Assembly (NCBI RefSeq): GCF_000737335.2 | Contig: NZ_JMCC02000008.1 | Coordinates: forward strand, 1 to 64,000 | Reading direction: 5' to 3' | Source of the DNA: Enhygromyxa salina | GTDB lineage: Bacteria; Myxococcota_A; Polyangia; Nannocystales; Nannocystaceae | DNA length: 64,000 nucleotides | Shown: positions 43,137-50,662 of the stretch, in pieces | Layout of the letters: each line of letters opens with the position of its first letter | Numbering within the stretch: the stretch's first letter is position 1 | Notes under the pieces: model-generated | The model's input: the letters and a program-made list of their open reading frames with translations, nothing else | The model's database searches: none | Told to the model about the DNA's origin: nothing | Program-made: the position numbers and the translations under genes

Positions 43137-45125
43137 TTACCCGCCGTGTCCACGAAAAGGCAGTGTCAGCGCCGGAGCGGGCACCCTGGTGTTCTTGACC
43201 GCGCGGATCCAGACAAACGCGCCCTCGCTGCTCGGTGTCAGCACGTCGAAGCCAAGCCGGCCCAAACTGTCGCGGAACGCGTCCAGGTCCTCGAAGTAGT
43301 TCGCGGGCTCCCAGATGTGCAAGGTGGCATCCAGCCGCAGGCATCGGTGTGCTTCGCGGATGTAGTCCGTGAAGTTGGATCCCATGAGCGAGAGGCAGAA
43401 GATCGCTACGTCCAACACGCCGTCGTCGAGCGGCACAGACGCGATGTCGCACGCGACCACGCCCTCAGCGAGAGCGACGTGGTCGAAGCTGTGGACCTGG
43501 TGTCGCTCGGAGACTGCCTGCGCCAGCAGAGCCTCGCCGCAGCCGAAGTCGCCAACGACCAGGCCTTCGCGCGCCATCAGCCAGCGAATCTCTTCCTTGT
43601 ACGGCACCACCACCCACGACTCGCGCAGCTCACGATACAGGGTGTGGTAGTGCGCCCACTCCTCGGGGTTCGAGGCGAGGCGGGCGTGGGTGAGCTGGCT
43701 CGACGAGGCGTACCAGCGGTTGTTGACCCGCGAGAAGTCCCCGTAGGTGCTGACCCGGCGCTTGACCTCGCTGGGCTCACCCGAGAGCGGGATCTTGATC
43801 TCTGGCCGGACCACCACTTGGATCTCGCCCGACTCCAACCGGCTCAGCCAGTCCATGATGTCCTGCTGGGCTTGAGTCGGCGTCCGCAGGTTTCCTTCCG
43901 GGACCACGCCGTCCACGGCTGCGTCGGCGATCGACTTCTTGTACTCGAGGCGATCGAGCTTGGACTCGCAGTACGACCAGCGCACGCCGTTGACGACCGC
44001 GTAGGTCACCGGGATGACCACCGTGATCTTGTCGAACCTGCTGCCCTGCCGCCACAGACGGCCACGGAGCTGCTCGTACTGCGCGTTGGTCCACGGCAGG
44101 GCGTTGATGATCAGCTTGTTGCAGACATGCTGAAGCCCGTCGACGCCGGTGGCGATCCGGCTCGACGCGATCAGCACGTCGATCGTGCCGTCTTGCTGCT
44201 TGAATTCGTCGAGCGCCGTGTCGTCGACGCCACCCACGCACAGGCCGACGCTAAACCCGGCATCCGCGATCGCCTCGCGGAGCTGGTCGACGATGCCATC
44301 GACGTAGTGGGTGTAGACGATCGCCTTTTCGCCGTGCTGCAGGTGCTCCAAGATCGCGGGCAGGCGTACGCGCGTGAGCACCCGCTCGAGGTCCAGCACC
44401 GAGCCACGACCCACCTTGCGGATCTCGTCGAGGAACGGCCCGCAGTCGACCTGCGGCCGCGTACCCTCGTCGAGCTGCATCTTGTATGGCGGCTTGTAGC
44501 GGGTGCCGAGGGTCACCAGGCGCTGGTAGAGGCGCATGCAGTTCTGCACGGTCGCCTTGGTCTCGAGGTCGTCATGGCGATGACCGGTGATCATCTCGAT
44601 CAGGCTCTTCCCCTCTTGCAAGGTGTTGATCACCGGGGTGCCAGACATCCCGAGCACGCACAGCTCGGGGTTCTTCTTGCCGGAGTCGAGCACGAGGCCT
44701 TGCACGAGCTTCTTGCGCCTGCTCATTGTCGTGCCGGCGTCGCGCTGCTTGGCGTAGTGGATCTCGTCGATGACGATGAAGTCCACGATGTTGCGGTCGA
44801 GAAACGCCACCAGCTTCTCTTCTGAGGTCGGCTGCTGGAACTGCTCGTAGTTCATCACCACATAGCGCGGCGAATTGGTCAGTGGGTGGTTCCACTCCGG
44901 GGTCCAGGTCTTCTTGGCCACCTCGCAGTGGGGGAAGGCGTTGCGCACCTCCGTCTCCCAGTTGTCGACCACGGCGTTGGGGCAGCAGATCACCGTGAGC
45001 CCGGCGCCCACGACTCGGGTCGCAAGCACGGCGCTGAGGGTCTTGCCTGCCCCCATGCCCGACCAGTTGAACGGGGCCGCGCTGGCCGGGAGTGCTCCGG
45101 GGTTGGATCCGAACGGGGGTCGCAC
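43137..45125 (-). CDS. SNF2-like helicase fused to RRP8-like methyltransferase, N-terminus replaced
   Basis: 662 residues. The first ~18 residues (PPFGSNPGALPASAAP) come from the dispersed repeat; the helicase proper begins with Walker A SGMGAGKTLSAV, Walker B IDEIHYAKQ, GMSGTPVIN, and motif VI QLRGRLWRQGS. Residues 526-645 form a SAM methyltransferase: DFGCGEALLA, VHSFDHVA, ACDIASVPLDDGVLDVAIF, CLSLMGSN, closely following the RRP8 (rRNA m1A-type) pattern. The pre-Walker region normal in SNF2 proteins is missing, so activity is uncertain. An AlkB gene follows at once on the same strand. Confidence 0.75.
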   Translation of the reverse strand: MRPPFGSNPGALPASAAPFNWSGMGAGKTLSAVLATRVVGAGLTVICCPNAVVDNWETEVRNAFPHCEVAKKTWTPEWNHPLTNSPRYVVMNYEQFQQPTSEEKLVAFLDRNIVDFIVIDEIHYAKQRDAGTTMSRRKKLVQGLVLDSGKKNPELCVLGMSGTPVINTLQEGKSLIEMITGHRHDDLETKATVQNCMRLYQRLVTLGTRYKPPYKMQLDEGTRPQVDCGPFLDEIRKVGRGSVLDLERVLTRVRLPAILEHLQHGEKAIVYTHYVDGIVDQLREAIADAGFSVGLCVGGVDDTALDEFKQQDGTIDVLIASSRIATGVDGLQHVCNKLIINALPWTNAQYEQLRGRLWRQGSRFDKITVVIPVTYAVVNGVRWSYCESKLDRLEYKKSIADAAVDGVVPEGNLRTPTQAQQDIMDWLSRLESGEIQVVVRPEIKIPLSGEPSEVKRRVSTYGDFSRVNNRWYASSSQLTHARLASNPEEWAHYHTLYRELRESWVVVPYKEEIRWLMAREGLVVGDFGCGEALLAQAVSERHQVHSFDHVALAEGVVACDIASVPLDDGVLDVAIFCLSLMGSNFTDYIREAHRCLRLDATLHIWEPANYFEDLDAFRDSLGRLGFDVLTPSSEGAFVWIRAVKNTRVPAPALTLPFRGHGG

Positions 45126-45190
45126 GGGCTGGAGGTGGGCCGAGGTTGGATCCGAACGGGGCCGCGCTGCCCGGGAGTGGTCCGGGGTTG
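45069..45190 (+). repeat. Dispersed GC-rich repeat, copy B (three ~43-bp units)
   Basis: Units begin GAACGGGG at 45069, 45111 and 45154. The third matches the copy at 6302-6352 in inverted orientation at about 92 per cent over 51 bp. The first unit forms the junction with the truncated helicase gene. Confidence 0.8.
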
Positions 45191-45591
45191 GACGCCCGCG
45201 GGCAGGCTTGGGCTACCTCCGCGGACTTTCCGCCGGCCTCGGCACGGACGGGGACTACCCAGGACCATGTCCCGGACGCCCGCGGACAGGCTTGGGCTAC
45301 CTTCGCGGACTTTCCGCCGACCTCGGTACGGACGGACGCTACCCAGGAGTATGTCCCGGACGCCCGCGGGCAGGTTTGGGCTACCTTCGCGGACTTCCCG
45401 CCGACCTCGGCACGGACGGACGATACCCAGGGGTATGTCTCGGACGTCCGCGGGCAGGTTTGGGCTACCTTCGCGGACTTCCCGCCGACCTCGGCACGGA
45501 CGGAAGGTACCCAGACGTATGTCTCGGACGCCCCCGAGCAGTCCCGGCCTACCTTCGCGGACTTCCCGCCGACCTCGGCACGGACGGAAGC
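45191..45591 (+). repeat. 84-bp tandem repeat, 4.8 copies
   Basis: Units start at 45191, 45275, 45359, 45443 and 45527 (partial, 64 bp). The spacing is exactly 84 bp, or 28 codons, so all frames stay open; in one + frame each unit reads DARGQVWATFADFPPTSART. Units differ by a few substitutions, most at the 3' side. It directly abuts the dispersed repeat and the truncated helicase. Confidence 0.92.
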
Positions 45592-45647
45592 TAGCGGGAG
45601 GCAGCAGCGCCAGCAGTGTGAGCGCGACCGCGAGCCCAGGCTGTAGC

Positions 45648-45857
45648 TCACCGCAAGTCCGAGCCCGCGCTCGCTCCCCGGCGCCCGAGCTCCGCGACCA
45701 GGGTTGCGAGCACGCGCTCGAGCAGCCCCAACTCTGCGCGGGAGCGTCCGATCAGCAGCCCACTGACGCGGGCAGTCGCTTCAGTCACGTCGTCGAGTTC
45801 GAAGCTAGCGAACAACGCCGCCACCGAGAGAAGACTGCTGGCACGGGGAGCTTGCAC
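45648..45857 (-). CDS. Small hypothetical protein
   Basis: 69 residues (MQAPRASSLL ... RRGASAGSDLR) with a plausible helical pattern (ATARVSGLLIGRSRAELGLL, ERVLATLVAEL). It lies upstream of the truncated helicase on the same strand, beyond the tandem repeat. It could be a fragment of the original gene or chance; no family was recognised. Confidence 0.3.
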   Translation of the reverse strand: MQAPRASSLLSVAALFASFELDDVTEATARVSGLLIGRSRAELGLLERVLATLVAELGRRGASAGSDLR

Positions 45858-45976
45858 CCCGTGAAATTCGCCGCCGCGACAAGCCGCAGAAACCTAGCCC
45901 AGTGTGTCAGGCGCCGGCTAGTGTTGCACGAATTCCTAGGTTGATCATTGGCTGGCGGAAGCCTAGAGAGAGCAGT

Positions 45977-46471
45977 ATGGTCCACACAATCGCGTTCGCC
46001 ATCATCGCGGCGCTACCGAGTGCCACAACGCTCAACCCGGATTCGGTGGAGGTAATCCAGTCTGGAGATTCAGCCCAGTTGGTGATCCTGGACGAGGACG
46101 GCGTCCAGTCTGGATCTGTGGTCCTTTGGGTCGAGCCGGACGAATCCCTTACAATGGTATTCGACTACCCGGACGGCTGGGCCCAAGCAACCATCACGGA
46201 TGCCGTTGCGTTCGATCCTGATTCCACTCTAACGCCCGCTCAGATTGCGCAGCGTCTCCAGGCTGTAAAAGCAGCGCTCGGGCACGAAGTGCCCGACTAC
46301 GGAACCCACCCACAAAAGGGTTGGGTGCCATGCGCGTTTGGGATTGTGTCAACCGCAATTCTGCTCGCTCAAGCGAATCCATTGGGGTTGGCCGCGGGGT
46401 ATAACGCAGCTTGCTCTTGTGCCCCCCATCTCTCCAAGGAATTCAAGGACATCAAGTGTCCGGGCTACTAG
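45977..46471 (+). CDS. Exported protein with hydrophobic Cys-rich C-terminus, bacteriocin-like
   Basis: 164 residues from the ATG at 45977. A short signal-like helix (TIAFAIIAALPSATT), a polar middle with SVEVIQSGDSAQLVILDEDG, then a C-terminal ~50-residue segment with four cysteines: WVPCAFGIVSTAILLAQANP, a second helix, ACSCAPHL and KCPGY. A leader plus a hydrophobic Cys-rich core peptide is the layout of halocin-C8-like and some class II bacteriocins. The next gene overlaps it and encodes a small membrane protein, as immunity proteins often are. Functional assignment is inference. Confidence 0.55.
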   Translation: MVHTIAFAIIAALPSATTLNPDSVEVIQSGDSAQLVILDEDGVQSGSVVLWVEPDESLTMVFDYPDGWAQATITDAVAFDPDSTLTPAQIAQRLQAVKAALGHEVPDYGTHPQKGWVPCAFGIVSTAILLAQANPLGLAAGYNAACSCAPHLSKEFKDIKCPGY

Positions 46472-46716
46472 AGACGCCACGGGTGCCGTGGTACGCAACG
46501 GCCTCCGCCGTCACAATCGGGCTAGCCGCGCTCTACCTGGCAGTGGTTCCGATAGTGGCCGGGCGATGGCAAGATGCGCTGATGCCTTCGGGGTTGGCGA
46601 TCGTCTCAATCCTGGCGTGGTGGTCCATGCGCCGTCAACAGGACACCAACGGAGCCGACGCAATGTTAGGGCTCGTCATGTTATGGGTCGCCTACGTTTG
46701 TGCACTGCGCACATGA
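46456..46716 (+). CDS. Small membrane protein, possible immunity protein
   Basis: 86 residues from a GTG at 46456 (SGLLETPRVPW), overlapping the upstream gene by 16 bp. Three predicted membrane helices (TASAVTIGLAALYLAVV, SGLAIVSILAWW, MLGLVMLWVAYVCAL). Its stop overlaps the ATG of the following lipoprotein gene (ATGA), so three genes are translationally coupled. No known family. Confidence 0.5.
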   Translation: MSGLLETPRVPWYATASAVTIGLAALYLAVVPIVAGRWQDALMPSGLAIVSILAWWSMRRQQDTNGADAMLGLVMLWVAYVCALRT

Positions 46717-47066
46717 GGCTTCACCTTGCGACGCTGTTGGTGATCGCGTGTTGTGCCTGCGCGCCCGACGACGAGTACCCGCCGCTCCTCAATCACGCCG
46801 GCGATCCATGCCGCTCCCCCTACCCGAGCTGCCTCGACGACGAGATGGTTCGCGAGTGCGTCGATGAGATCTGGGTCGACCGCAGCTGCGAGGAGAGTTG
46901 CGCGGAGCTGGGACCCGCGATGCTGTCCATGGGCTGCGTCAGCGACGGACCGCTAGAGAACTGCGCGTGTGTGCCCGAACCGGGCGCGTGCGCTCCAAGG
47001 AGTACGGCGTGCGAGTCCGACACCGAGCTTGGCTACTGTGAGACCGGGCAAGTCGGGGTCGTCTAG
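46713..47066 (+). CDS. Cys-rich lipoprotein, apparently cut short by a stop
   Basis: 117 residues. Signal with lipobox CCAC, then a Cys-rich mature part (DRSCEESCAELGPAM, CVSDGPLENCACVPE, CESDTELGYCETG). The TAG at 47064-47066 is followed, in the same frame, by SCESSCAASLVDFG, which repeats the CEESCA motif; the gene probably once continued. A few codons further on the sequence switches to the duplicated GT-C-like fragment, so the original 3' end has been lost. Confidence 0.6.
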   Translation: MRLHLATLLVIACCACAPDDEYPPLLNHAGDPCRSPYPSCLDDEMVRECVDEIWVDRSCEESCAELGPAMLSMGCVSDGPLENCACVPEPGACAPRSTACESDTELGYCETGQVGVV

Positions 47067-47109
47067 TCGTGCGAAAGCTCGTGTGCGGCGAGCCTGGTCG
47101 ACTTTGGAT

Positions 47110-47253
47110 CCGCCGGTCGCGGAGGATCGGCCACACGAACATGACCGCGATCGGGAGCCCCGCGAACGCGGCCCCATACTCGACGGTGATCGCCGCAGAC
47201 GCGAGCACGGCCCCCAACCCGACCACGCGCGAGGAGCCTCGCTCGACGCCACG
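47110..47253 (-). pseudogene. 144-bp duplicated fragment of the GT-C-like membrane protein gene
   Basis: On the minus strand it matches 2799-2942 with about four mismatches and encodes RGVERGSSRVVG and AAFAGLPIAVMFVWPILRDRR. Neither end of the gene is present. It has no start or stop of its own and interrupts the end of the preceding lipoprotein gene. Confidence 0.9.
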
Positions 47254-47296
47254 CAACGAGTAGAGGTCGAGCGGCTCGCTCGGGGCTCGGGCCGGG

Positions 47297-48544
47297 CTAG
47301 GCGCTCACGCGTCGCGCCGCGACGGATCGCGCGGGGGCGGTGCGATCCCAGATGACCTGCGGCGGCCCCAACAGCTGCTCCGCCAGCCCCAGCGTGCGCT
47401 GGCTGTCGAGATCTTCGGGCAGGTAGATGCCCGGCGCCGCGCGGCGCAGCTCGTGCCAGCCCGCGAGCACGCCCGCGCTGACCTGCAACAGCGTCGCGTT
47501 GGTCGAGTAGGGCAGGGCATCGGCGACCGCCGTCTGCCAGCCGATCCACAGCTCACCCAGGGTGTGGCTGCACAGCAGCAGGCCCACGCGGTTGAAACCA
47601 GTGAGATCGCCCAGGTGGTCCGGCGGGTACAAGCGCCTGGTTTGCCACTGCGCAGCGGTGCGATCCGGGGACGCCGCGAGCGAGGCTTCGGACGCGGGCG
47701 GAAGCCGATAGCAATAGGCCAGGTCCACGCTCGGGTACATGGCGCCGAGGCTGACCAGCTCTTCGTGGGGGACGAGGTGGCCGCGGATCAGCTCATCGCC
47801 GCAGCGGGCTTCGTACAGCGCCCGGTGGGGAGCGTGGGACAAGATCTCGAGCTCGCCGCTGGCGGTGATCATCGCCTCGGGCTCGAGCAGCTCCTCGAGG
47901 CAGCCGCCGGGGCTCCACGTACACGGGAACCGCTCGCTGGCGGGCTCGAGCGCCTTGCTGGTGGTCGTCGCGTCGATCTCGGTGAACAGCAGGGTGTGGA
48001 GATCCAGCTCGTTGAGGCTGGGCGGGCGACCGCTGAGCGCAGCGAGCTCGTTGAGCCCGCGGGCGACCAGCAGGTTGATCAGCCCCGGGTTCATGCCCAT
48101 GCACAGCAGGTGCACGCCGGCCTCGATGTCTGGCGGATCAAACAGATCCTGGGCGCGGACCATGCAACGCGCGCCGTCGGGGTTGAGGCGCGCGACGGCG
48201 CTCCAGTCGTCGTAGGCGGTGGTCAGATAGTTCGCGCCGGCTTCAGCGCAGGCGCTCATGCAGTCCCGGGTCCCGACCGCGGCGAGCTCGATGACCTCGT
48301 CGGGGCGGTGTTCGCGGAGTACGGAGGCGAGGTCCTGCTTGTGCTCGAGCCGCTGGGCGGGGAGCCAGCGCGCGCAGGCGGGCATCGGTATCGGGTCGCG
48401 CGCGGGATCGCTGTCGAGCAACAGCAGCTCCGAGGTGCCCGGCAACAGCGAGCGGCCTAGCGGATGACCGGCGAGAAGCGCTAGGGTGGCGCGTCCGACT
48501 CCGCCGGCGGCGCCAAGCACCAGCACCTTGCGGGTCGTCGGCAC
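47297..48544 (-). CDS. Homospermidine-synthase-like (saccharopine-dehydrogenase fold) enzyme
   Basis: 415 residues from a GTG at 48544 (VPTTRKVLV); a GTG at 48616 would crowd the divergent gene. NAD-binding motif LGAAGGVGRA. CMGMNPGLINLLVARGL and, near the end, NATLLQVSAGVLAGWHELR and GIYLPEDLDSQRTL resemble bacterial homospermidine synthase, which joins two putrescines or moves an aminobutyl group. It could instead be another saccharopine-dehydrogenase-like reductase. It is divergent from an aminopropyltransferase-like gene, which favours a polyamine role. Confidence 0.65.
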   Translation of the reverse strand: MPTTRKVLVLGAAGGVGRATLALLAGHPLGRSLLPGTSELLLLDSDPARDPIPMPACARWLPAQRLEHKQDLASVLREHRPDEVIELAAVGTRDCMSACAEAGANYLTTAYDDWSAVARLNPDGARCMVRAQDLFDPPDIEAGVHLLCMGMNPGLINLLVARGLNELAALSGRPPSLNELDLHTLLFTEIDATTTSKALEPASERFPCTWSPGGCLEELLEPEAMITASGELEILSHAPHRALYEARCGDELIRGHLVPHEELVSLGAMYPSVDLAYCYRLPPASEASLAASPDRTAAQWQTRRLYPPDHLGDLTGFNRVGLLLCSHTLGELWIGWQTAVADALPYSTNATLLQVSAGVLAGWHELRRAAPGIYLPEDLDSQRTLGLAEQLLGPPQVIWDRTAPARSVAARRVSA

Positions 48545-48636
48545 AGATACGCGATCATTAGCCAAGGCCGGGCCAGTATGGCCCACGACGTGCGCATCCG
48601 TCGAGCGCCCCGCCACCGCCCCTCGAATTCACCAAC

Positions 48637-49575
48637 GTGTCCGACCAGACGATCACAGAGCCATTTAGCCAGGGCGTCAGCATCAGCTACGCGATCGAGC
48701 GCGTGATCGTGGAGGGCCAGACCAAGTTTCAGCACTACATGATCGCGGACACGCCTGGCTACGGCCGCGCGCTGTTCCTCGATCGACTGATCCAGTCGTC
48801 CGAGTCCGACGAGCCACTCTATCACGAGCCGCTGATCCACCCGGCCGCGGTGCTGTCGGGCGGCCCCAAGCGGGTGTTGGTCGCGGGCACGGGCGAGGGC
48901 GCGACGCTGCGCGAGCTGCTCAAGCATCCCAGCGTCGAGCACATCCTCGCGGTCGACCTCGACGCCGAGGTCGTGCAGGTCTGCAAGCAGCACCTGCCGA
49001 GCTGGCATGAGGGCGCCTTCGATGACCCGCGGGTCGAGCTGCGCTACGAGGACATCCAGACCACGCTCGCCCGCTCGAAGGACGGCGAGTGGGACATGAT
49101 CGTGCTCGACATCACCGATCCGGTCGAGGATGGCCCGTCGCTGGATGTGTTCACGATCCAGTTCTACGCCGAGGTCGCGCGCGCGCTGGCCGATGATGGG
49201 ATCGTGACCATGCAGTGCGGCGAGCTGGATCCGGTTGACATGCGCGTGTGCAGGTCGGTGCGGACCTGCCTGTCCGCGGTGTTTCCCTGGGTTCGGATCC
49301 TGCAAACGTATGTGCCGTCATTTCACTCGCTGTGGGGCATTGGGATCTGCGCGAAGCGGGCCTTCGATCTGGATCCGCCCGATCTCGACCAGCGGATCGC
49401 CGCGGTTCCGGGGCTGCGCGTCTACGACATCCACTCGCACGCGGCGCTGGTCCACATGCCCAAGTTGCTGCGCGAGCGGCTCGAGCAGCCGGGCCAGGTG
49501 GTCACGGGTCGCGGCGAGGAGCGGTTGATAAGCTACGACGTGAAGGGGACGGGCATCGTCGATGACGAGAGCTGA
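48637..49575 (+). CDS. speE: Polyamine aminopropyltransferase (spermidine/thermospermine-synthase-like)
   Basis: 312 residues from a GTG at 48637. Family phrases are GYGRALFLDRLIQSSESDE, YHEPLIHPA, VLVAGTGEGATLREL (decarboxylated-AdoMet site), AVDLDAEVVQVCK, HEGAFDDPRVELRYEDI and LDITDPVEDGPS. The enzyme moves an aminopropyl group onto putrescine or spermidine; the longer C-terminus is like that of plant/archaeal thermospermine synthases. It overlaps the ATP-grasp gene by 14 bp. A decarboxylase for AdoMet is not in the window. Confidence 0.85.
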   Translation: MSDQTITEPFSQGVSISYAIERVIVEGQTKFQHYMIADTPGYGRALFLDRLIQSSESDEPLYHEPLIHPAAVLSGGPKRVLVAGTGEGATLRELLKHPSVEHILAVDLDAEVVQVCKQHLPSWHEGAFDDPRVELRYEDIQTTLARSKDGEWDMIVLDITDPVEDGPSLDVFTIQFYAEVARALADDGIVTMQCGELDPVDMRVCRSVRTCLSAVFPWVRILQTYVPSFHSLWGIGICAKRAFDLDPPDLDQRIAAVPGLRVYDIHSHAALVHMPKLLRERLEQPGQVVTGRGEERLISYDVKGTGIVDDES

Positions 49576-50662
49576 TCGGGTGGGACCTGGATCTGATTCA
49601 CCGCCGTGGAGCCGGACCAACCTGCTGATCGCAGCCGCGGCCGCGCGCCTTGGCGTCGAGGCGACGCCGCTTGGCAGCGAGCACAGCGATTTTTTCATGC
49701 GCCTGCGCTGGCCGGGCGCGCCCGAGGGGGCGCGGGCCGTGATCATCTCGAAGACCCGCTCACCGTTCTTGACCGAGGTCGCCCAGACGCTGGCCAACAA
49801 CAAATTCATCTCGCGCGAGCTGCTGGCCAAGCGGGGGCTCCCGGTGATCTGCGGGGCGCTGTTCGACGAAGCCAGTGAGTTGGCGGAGAGCGGCCGCGCG
49901 GGCGCGCTGCTGGCCGAGCACGGCCGACTCGTCGTCAAGCCCAATTGGGGCAACCGCGGGATCGGCATCGTGACCAACGTCGTCGAGTTTCAGCAGCTGG
50001 TCGCGGCGATCGAGTTCGCGCGCGGCCACGATCGCGACGAGGAGGTCGTGGTCGAGCCGTTCGTGGCGGGCATCAACCTGCGCGTCGCGGTGATCGGTGA
50101 TCAGGTCGCCGCTGCGGCGCAGATCAGCCGACCGCAGCTGCGCGGGGACGGCCAGCACACCGCCGCGCAGCTGCTCGACCAGCTCAACGCCGACGGGCGA
50201 CGGGGCAGCTGGTCGCGGCCGAGCTTGGTGCCCCTCGATCAGATCGAGGCCGATCTGGTCGCCGAGCGCCTCGCGGTCGCCGGCTACGGCCTTCAGGATC
50301 GCTTGCCGCCCGGCGTGTGTGTCGAGCTGTGCTTCGAGGAGTCGGACGTGATCGATCGCAGCGACGAATTGGATCCTGGCTGGGCCGCGATCGCGGTCGA
50401 GGCCGCGAACGCCCTGGGCGTTGACGTGGCCGGCGTCGATCTGCGCGGGCCCGCGCATGTGTTGTTGCGCGGCGCGGCGGGGCCCGAGGCCGGCGACTCG
50501 AGTGGCTCGACCGCAGGCGTGCTCGAGGTCAACGCCCTGCCAGCCCTGCACCTGCACGCGCTGCCCACCGTGGGCCAGCCCCGGCCCGTGTTCGATCAAT
50601 TTGTCGCCTATTGTTTGCAACTGCCCGGCGCGCCGCCGGCGTCTGCGGGAGTTCAGGTATGA
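49562..50662 (+). CDS. ATP-grasp ligase, cyanophycin-synthetase/GshB-like
   Basis: 366 residues from the ATG at 49562, 14 bp inside the preceding gene. ATP-grasp signatures: KTRSPFLTEVAQTLANNKF, VVKPNWGNRGIGIV (phosphate loop), VVVEPFVAGINLRVAVIG and the metal site VDVAGVDLRG ... VLEVNALPALHLHA. Such ligases join a carboxylate to an amine via an acyl phosphate. Being coupled to a polyamine synthase, I infer it may attach an amino acid or peptide carboxylate to a polyamine, but the substrate is not readable. Confidence 0.8.
   Translation: MTRADRVGPGSDSPPWSRTNLLIAAAAARLGVEATPLGSEHSDFFMRLRWPGAPEGARAVIISKTRSPFLTEVAQTLANNKFISRELLAKRGLPVICGALFDEASELAESGRAGALLAEHGRLVVKPNWGNRGIGIVTNVVEFQQLVAAIEFARGHDRDEEVVVEPFVAGINLRVAVIGDQVAAAAQISRPQLRGDGQHTAAQLLDQLNADGRRGSWSRPSLVPLDQIEADLVAERLAVAGYGLQDRLPPGVCVELCFEESDVIDRSDELDPGWAAIAVEAANALGVDVAGVDLRGPAHVLLRGAAGPEAGDSSGSTAGVLEVNALPALHLHALPTVGQPRPVFDQFVAYCLQLPGAPPASAGVQV

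Noticed and set aside
42906..44825. Long + strand open frame over the helicase gene
   Set aside because: Antisense to clear helicase motifs; no recognisable protein.
45191..45591. CRISPR or retron-like repeat
   Set aside because: 84-bp units are contiguous without spacers; no reverse transcriptase or cas gene nearby.
45092..45646. + strand protein encoded by the 84-bp repeat (DARGQVWATFADFPP units)
   Set aside because: Open frames are expected because 84 is a multiple of 3; there is no start context, signal or domain. Not listed as a gene, though translation cannot be excluded.
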